Of a stretch of DNA of 21,805 nucleotides, positions 19,501 to 21,805 are shown piece after piece. This DNA comes from Stramenopiles sp. TOSAG23-6 (taxonomy: Eukaryota > Sar): positions 1-21,805 of the forward strand of contig LT636023.1 of the NCBI GenBank assembly GCA_900128565.1. Reading direction: 5' to 3'. Positions within the stretch are counted from its first letter, which is position 1. Every line of letters begins with the position of its first letter. The position numbers and the translations under genes are program-made. The notes under the pieces were generated by a model. That model searched no databases. It saw only the letters and a program-made list of their open reading frames with translations, and was not told where the DNA came from.

Positions 19501-21805
19501 GGTTAGAACTAGCAAAACTTGCACGCGTTAGCAAAGATTACATGTGTGCCCAATATGCCTTGACAAATGCGCAACATTTGAGAATGTCATCTCAATTAGA
19601 TACAGCAAGTAGTGAAAGGTTTTTACTACATTTTGCGGCGTGTACTCGAATGGAATCTGCAAAATTACTGATGACAAGAGGCGAAGAACGAAATGCACTT
19701 GTACAGATTGAGCCTTCTGAATTTAATAAAAATGGGCGTTTTATAACACATACAGCTGTAGATAGTACTGATCCGAAAACAATTCGTGCAGCACAAGAAG
19801 AAAGTTTACAACGAGCACGAACTTTATTATTAGCGACCGAATGGTTACAGGAATTGAAACTAAAGCAAGGTAGTGAATTGGTTGAACGATTTAATGCGGT
19901 AGTGGAAGAGTGTCCTCGCTGGGAGGAAGGTCATTTTGCTCTTGGCAGATATTATGATTATGTTCTAACCGAGTTGGAGAAACGAAAAAAAGATCCACAA
20001 TCAATATCTACTGTTAGAGAATATGTAATTCATGTGATTCATAATTATGGCACGTCCTTGCAATTTGGTAGTGACAAAATCTTCCGATCAATGCCGAGAT
20101 TATTGACATTATGGTTCAAATATGGATTGTTATTTTATAAACAAATTTCAATGTCTCAACGGACAAACGCAAACTGTAGTGTGAACGGACGCAGAAAATC
20201 CCAAGTAAACAACGAAGACGATGAAACACTCTGTAAATTAATGATGGCATTAGTCGCAAAACTTCCTTCCTATCAATGGCTTACAGCATTACCACAGTTA
20301 ATTTCGCGGATTAGTCATGTTTGTTTTATTTTTTTTTCAAATTCGTTTTTTTTCGTACGAAATTTTGTACCTAACAAATTTAAGTTTTGTTTTTTTGAAA
20401 TATTTTTCCAAAATACATCCGAATGACAAAGTTTGGAATATTTTACGTGAAATTATTGCGAAAATTTTGTATACTTACACTGGGCAAGCTCTATGGAGTG
20501 TTATGGGTTTAATGCAATCTCAAGGTGTCTTACGAAAAAAACGTGGAACTGACATTGTGAAAAGGGCAATATCTTATGTATGTTTTCATCAGAAAAAAAA
20601 ATCATTTTTTTCGCATGAGAATTCTATGACCAAACGAATGTTTTTTCTAAAATATATATATATTTTTTCACAATACATGGTGATAAAGAACGAAATATAA
20701 CGAGTCATCAATTAAGAACTGCTAAAATTCTTTTTGAAGAACTCATAAAATTTGCTTTAAATCGAAATGGACGGCGGGGTAAAATGCAATTACAATGGAA
20801 GCCTTCTGTTTTACAGTCACCGGCGTTGAGGAAACAAGGACTAGTCGTTCCAACACAACAGACGCTTACTGTTACATTACCTGCTGCATCACCTTTCCGG
20901 GATATTCCGGGAGATGATCCAGATTTGGTGTTTCCACCCACCGAACAAACAGTGATTTATGCACTTGGTAAAGAAGCCGATGTAATGGCATCGAAAGAAC
21001 GACCAAAGAAAATGAATTTGGTTGGTAGTGATGGAAAACTGAGGCATTTCTTATTAAAGTCAGAAAAAAAAGGCGATTTGCGAAAAGATTCTCGACTGAT
21101 GGAGTTTAATACAGTAGTAAATCGATTATTACAGCGCAATCCTGAGACAAGAAGGCGTAAGATTCAACTTCGTACATATGCTGTTGTTTGTCTCGATGAA
21201 ACATGTGGGATTATGGAATGGGTGTACAATACTGCTGGTCTCCGGATATTGATACGGGATTCATATGTGGCCGCAGGTCACCAGAAGCCTATGATCATTA
21301 CAACAAATATACGTTCACAATATGAAAAAATACAAAGAGAAAATAAGAATAATATAACTAAAATGGCCGAAGCATATGAAAATGATATTTTACCACATTT
21401 TCCCGCGATTCTTCACCAATGGTTTCTTGCATCATCTTCTGATCCAACGAATTGGTTCGATCGTAGAGTTGCGTTTGCTCGCTCTGTCGCAGCGTGTATG
21501 TTTTATATGAATTTCTAATTTAATATTTTTTTCATACGAAATTTCGTACCTAACGATTTTTTTTGAAATATTTTTCAAAATACAAGCTCGATTAAAACAA
21601 AGAAAGAAAAAAAAAAAAAAAAATGTAGATAAAAATAAAATTGAAAAAAAATCTGAAAGTCAAATTTATTTTACAGATAAGAATCGTTGCCAAAAATATG
21701 TTGAGAGATGTAAATCAACCTATTTTACCTTTGTTCACGCGTAGGTTTTCAAAATTGAATTTTGAATTTTTTTTTTTGGTAGAAAATTTTGTACCTAAGA
21801 AAAAA
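10557..21805 (+). CDS. ATR: ATR-type PI3K-related checkpoint kinase (partial, 3' end outside window)
   Basis: Exons: 10557-12404, 12498-13196, 13302-13622, 13744-14563, 14683-18023, 18117-20318, 20419-20577, 20679-21495 and possibly 21587-21740. The first eight give about 3402 residues, longer than human ATR (2644). Order: a long HEAT solenoid, UME domain (about 1635-1760; LLDPYFPKIMGTLQLSLRSK), LIVENRDRLKD, CFGQLGAIDPDRI, FAT domain (about 2270-3100; SDGLSGVATLRAK, MPRLLTLWFKYG, LPQLISRISH), then the kinase N-lobe (RPKKMNLVGSDGK, DLRKDSRLMEFN, RTYAVVCL, GIMEWVYNTAGLR). Role in other eukaryotes: recruited via ATRIP to RPA-coated ssDNA, it phosphorylates checkpoint targets at SQ/TQ sites. The catalytic loop (GLGDRHGEN in relatives) is not found before the window ends. 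Odd features are low-complexity inserts (NPNPN, KNT, Lys-rich in FAT) and eight element-type introns. Confidence 0.92.
12333..12377 (+). repeat. 9-bp coding tandem repeat (KNT)n in ATR
   Basis: Five copies of ACCAAAAAT (one with C at the last base), in frame, encoding repeated Lys-Asn-Thr. It lies just upstream of an introner-like intron in the HEAT region and is likely a length-variable disordered loop. Confidence 0.95.
12405..12497 (+). repeat. Introner-like intron in ATR (intron 1), non-AG end
   Basis: 93 nt: GTATGTTTTTATTTATT start, core CGTACGAAATTTTGTACCTA, end TTTTCCAAAATACAT. Phase 0 joining gives ..FDDN-VHHVFRYEVRKS... The next AG (GTATTTAG) would give AAT ATA TGA, a stop. The branch-type A at 12463 is 34 nt from the end. 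Confidence 0.85.
12748..13064 (+). repeat. Cluster of telomere-like CCCTAA repeats inside an ATR exon
   Basis: TAACCCTAACCCTAA occurs at about 12749-12763, 12965-12979 and 13049-13063, and the reverse complement GTTAGGGTTAA at about 12930-12940. In frame, the first three encode Asn-Pro-Asn-Pro-Asn. They sit in a low-complexity part of the HEAT region, next to a basic KSTRKRKRN cluster. Confidence 0.85.
13197..13301 (+). repeat. Introner-like intron in ATR (intron 2)
   Basis: 105 nt: GTATTTTTTATTTTTTTTC start, core GAAAATTTTGTACCTAAC, then AAATTTAAG and a T-run, end TTTCATCATACAT. Phase 0 joining gives ..SAALD-AAHEIIIALS... An in-frame AG lies only about 5 nt past the branch motif. Using it would retain about 11 residues (Phe-rich), so it is the weaker option. 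The post-branch AAATTTAAGTTTT is shared with the copy at 20319-20418. Confidence 0.8.
13623..13743 (+). repeat. Introner-like intron in ATR (intron 3), non-AG end
   Basis: 121 nt with three N bases near the end. GTATGTTTTATTATTTTT start, core AAAAAAATTTTGTACCTAAC, end TTNCNAAANTTCAT. Phase 0 joining gives ..WDALEH-DCGEIRVAAV... The one internal AG (13709) is out of frame with the next exon. CATG flanks both edges. Confidence 0.8.
14564..14682 (+). repeat. Divergent introner-like intron in ATR (intron 4), non-AG end
   Basis: 119 nt: GTATGTTTTCATCATT start, an unusual mixed-composition middle (CTCAAAACAATCCAAGTTCT), TGTACCTAAC retained, end TTTCATGATTCAT. Phase 1 joining gives ..YEIV-CIIGCESRRES... 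No AG lies between the branch motif and the exon. The body is diverged while start, branch motif and end are kept. Confidence 0.8.
16595..16630 (+). repeat. (AAT/GAT)n coding microsatellite in ATR
   Basis: An imperfect run of AAT, GAT and GGT triplets encoding Asn/Asp/Gly, with one N at its end. It forms a low-complexity spacer after the UME domain and before the segment beginning LSQLRSGLLEV. Confidence 0.9.
18024..18116 (+). repeat. Introner-like intron in ATR (intron 5), non-AG end, homology-supported
   Basis: 93 nt: GTATGTTTTCAGGATC start, core CGTACACAATTTTGTACCTA, end TTTTCCCAAAATACAT. Phase 0 joining gives ..TLQKIY-ASLEESDGLSGVATLR.., which aligns without a gap to the conserved FAT motif of ATR (YAAMHEPDGVAGVSAIR in human). 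The next AG (CGTTAG) would delete these residues and run into a stop. This is one of the two best-supported non-AG junctions. Confidence 0.9.
18385..18800 (+). other. Lysine-rich insert in the ATR FAT domain
   Basis: Between a TPR-like helix ending YEQALQRK and the resumption of homology near the segment LRNSGQLGSVLIHVEGI there are roughly 135 residues rich in Lys, Glu, Asn and Ser. They include basic clusters (KRLKISNSSKNKKKQ, RRSARVSSRKLKSKQK). Human ATR has only a short loop here. The frame stays open with no element-type core, so it is an expressed insert rather than an intron. Confidence 0.6.
20319..20418 (+). repeat. Introner-like intron in ATR (intron 6), non-AG end, homology-supported
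   Basis: 100 nt: GTTTGTTTTATTTTTTTTTC start, core CGTACGAAATTTTGTACCTA, AAATTTAAG, end TTTTCCAAAATACAT. Phase 0 joining gives ..LPQLISRISH-PNDKVWNIL.., aligning gap-free with ATR (FSQLISRICHSHDEVF in human). The only AG after the branch motif (20384) shifts the frame. The exon resumes with C rather than G, so an ATG is not required at the edge. Confidence 0.9.
20578..20678 (+). repeat. Highly diverged introner-like intron in ATR (intron 7), non-AG end
   Basis: 101 nt: GTATGTTTTCATCAG start, a middle lacking the usual core (ATGAGAATTCTATGACCAAAC), end TTTTTTCACAATACAT. Phase 0 joining gives ..VKRAISY-GDKERNITSHQLRTAK... No AG lies near the 3' edge. Only the two ends and a weak ACCAAAC branch-like motif still mark it as a family member. 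Confidence 0.75.
21496..21586 (+). repeat. Introner-like intron in ATR (intron 8), acceptor uncertain
   Basis: GTATGTTTTATATG start, core CATACGAAATTTCGTACCTA, end TTTTTCAAAATACAAG. It interrupts the kinase domain right after ..FARSVAA. AG is available at the end, shifted one base from the usual terminal AT. The following sequence does not encode the expected catalytic loop, so the true acceptor may lie elsewhere, for example at TTTTACAG (21675) or beyond the window. Confidence 0.6.
21587..21740 (+). other. Uncertain segment between two element copies in the ATR kinase region
   Basis: If exonic, it reads in frame from the upstream exon as a Lys-rich stretch and then FTDKNRCQKYVERCKSTYF. It runs open up to the start of the next element copy at 21741. 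It contains an A-tract of about 18 and does not match the ATR segment expected here (..GYILGLGDRHGEN..). A second open frame (IRIVAKNMLRDVNQPILPLF) starts after TTTTACAG. It could be an inserted exon, part of a longer intron, or an assembly artefact. Confidence 0.35.
21741..21805 (+). repeat. Introner-like element copy, cut by window end
   Basis: GTAGGTTTTCAAAATTG start, T-run, core GGTAGAAAATTTTGTACCTA followed by AG. The 3' part lies outside the window. Same orientation as the other copies in ATR. Confidence 0.65.

Noticed and set aside
9117-20418. U12-type (minor spliceosome) AT-AC introns
   Set aside because: The donor reads (AT)GTATGT, not ATATCCTT; the branch motif is CCTAAC, not TTCCTTAAC; and it lies 27-45 nt from the 3' end rather than 10-20. 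One copy (6040-6155) lacks the upstream AT altogether.
1-21805. tRNA, rRNA, CRISPR arrays, prokaryotic operons or viral genes
   Set aside because: I found no cloverleaf-like tRNA, no rRNA-like stretch, no regularly spaced direct repeats with unique spacers, and no viral hallmark protein. The repeated sequences are introner-like copies or microsatellites.

Overview
The window is AT-rich nuclear DNA from a microbial eukaryote. It carries intron-split genes for a PP6 regulatory (SAPS) subunit, an SLC49-like MFS transporter and the DNA-damage kinase ATR. A leucine-rich-repeat gene resembles those of ochrophytes: one membrane segment, a Thr/Pro-rich stalk, then a LYNATGGNTW / W.GV.C LRR cap. A stramenopile alga is my best guess, from protein style only. 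Scattered N bases mark it as a draft assembly.

Layout: 1-678, noncoding with two worn element copies. 679-1820 (-), LRR membrane protein with two canonical introns. 1821-2031, shared divergent promoter. 2032-4371 (+), single-exon, very basic protein ending in a CaaX box. 4372-4790, convergent intergenic gap. 4791-7993 (-), PP6 regulatory subunit, six exons. 7994-8256, divergent promoter. 8257-10127 (+), MFS transporter, three exons. 10128-10556, spacer with CT and telomere-like repeats. 10557-window end (+), ATR, at least eight exons, cut off inside the kinase domain.

The most striking feature is a family of about 84-121 bp insertions that interrupts the PP6R, MFS and ATR genes at 14 complete sites. 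A fifteenth copy is cut by the window edge and two degenerate copies lie beside the LRR gene. All are in the sense orientation of their host gene. They share a GTRYGT-like start, a T-rich body, a near-palindromic core running into a CCTAAC branch-site-like motif, and an end like CCAAAATACAT or CACAATACAT. They look like introner-type introns (introns spread by copying). Joining the exons so that the reading frame and homology to ATR are kept requires most of them to be removed with GT...AT (or AT...AC) ends rather than GT...AG. At the aligned terminal dinucleotide AT occurs in 11 copies and AG in two. Ordinary GT...AG introns with TACTAAC or TGCTAAC branch sites are present in the same window (LRR introns; PP6R intron 1), so two intron classes coexist.

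The genes do not form a pathway. ATR and PP6 both belong to DNA-damage and cell-cycle signalling in other eukaryotes, but nothing here shows that their neighbourhood matters.
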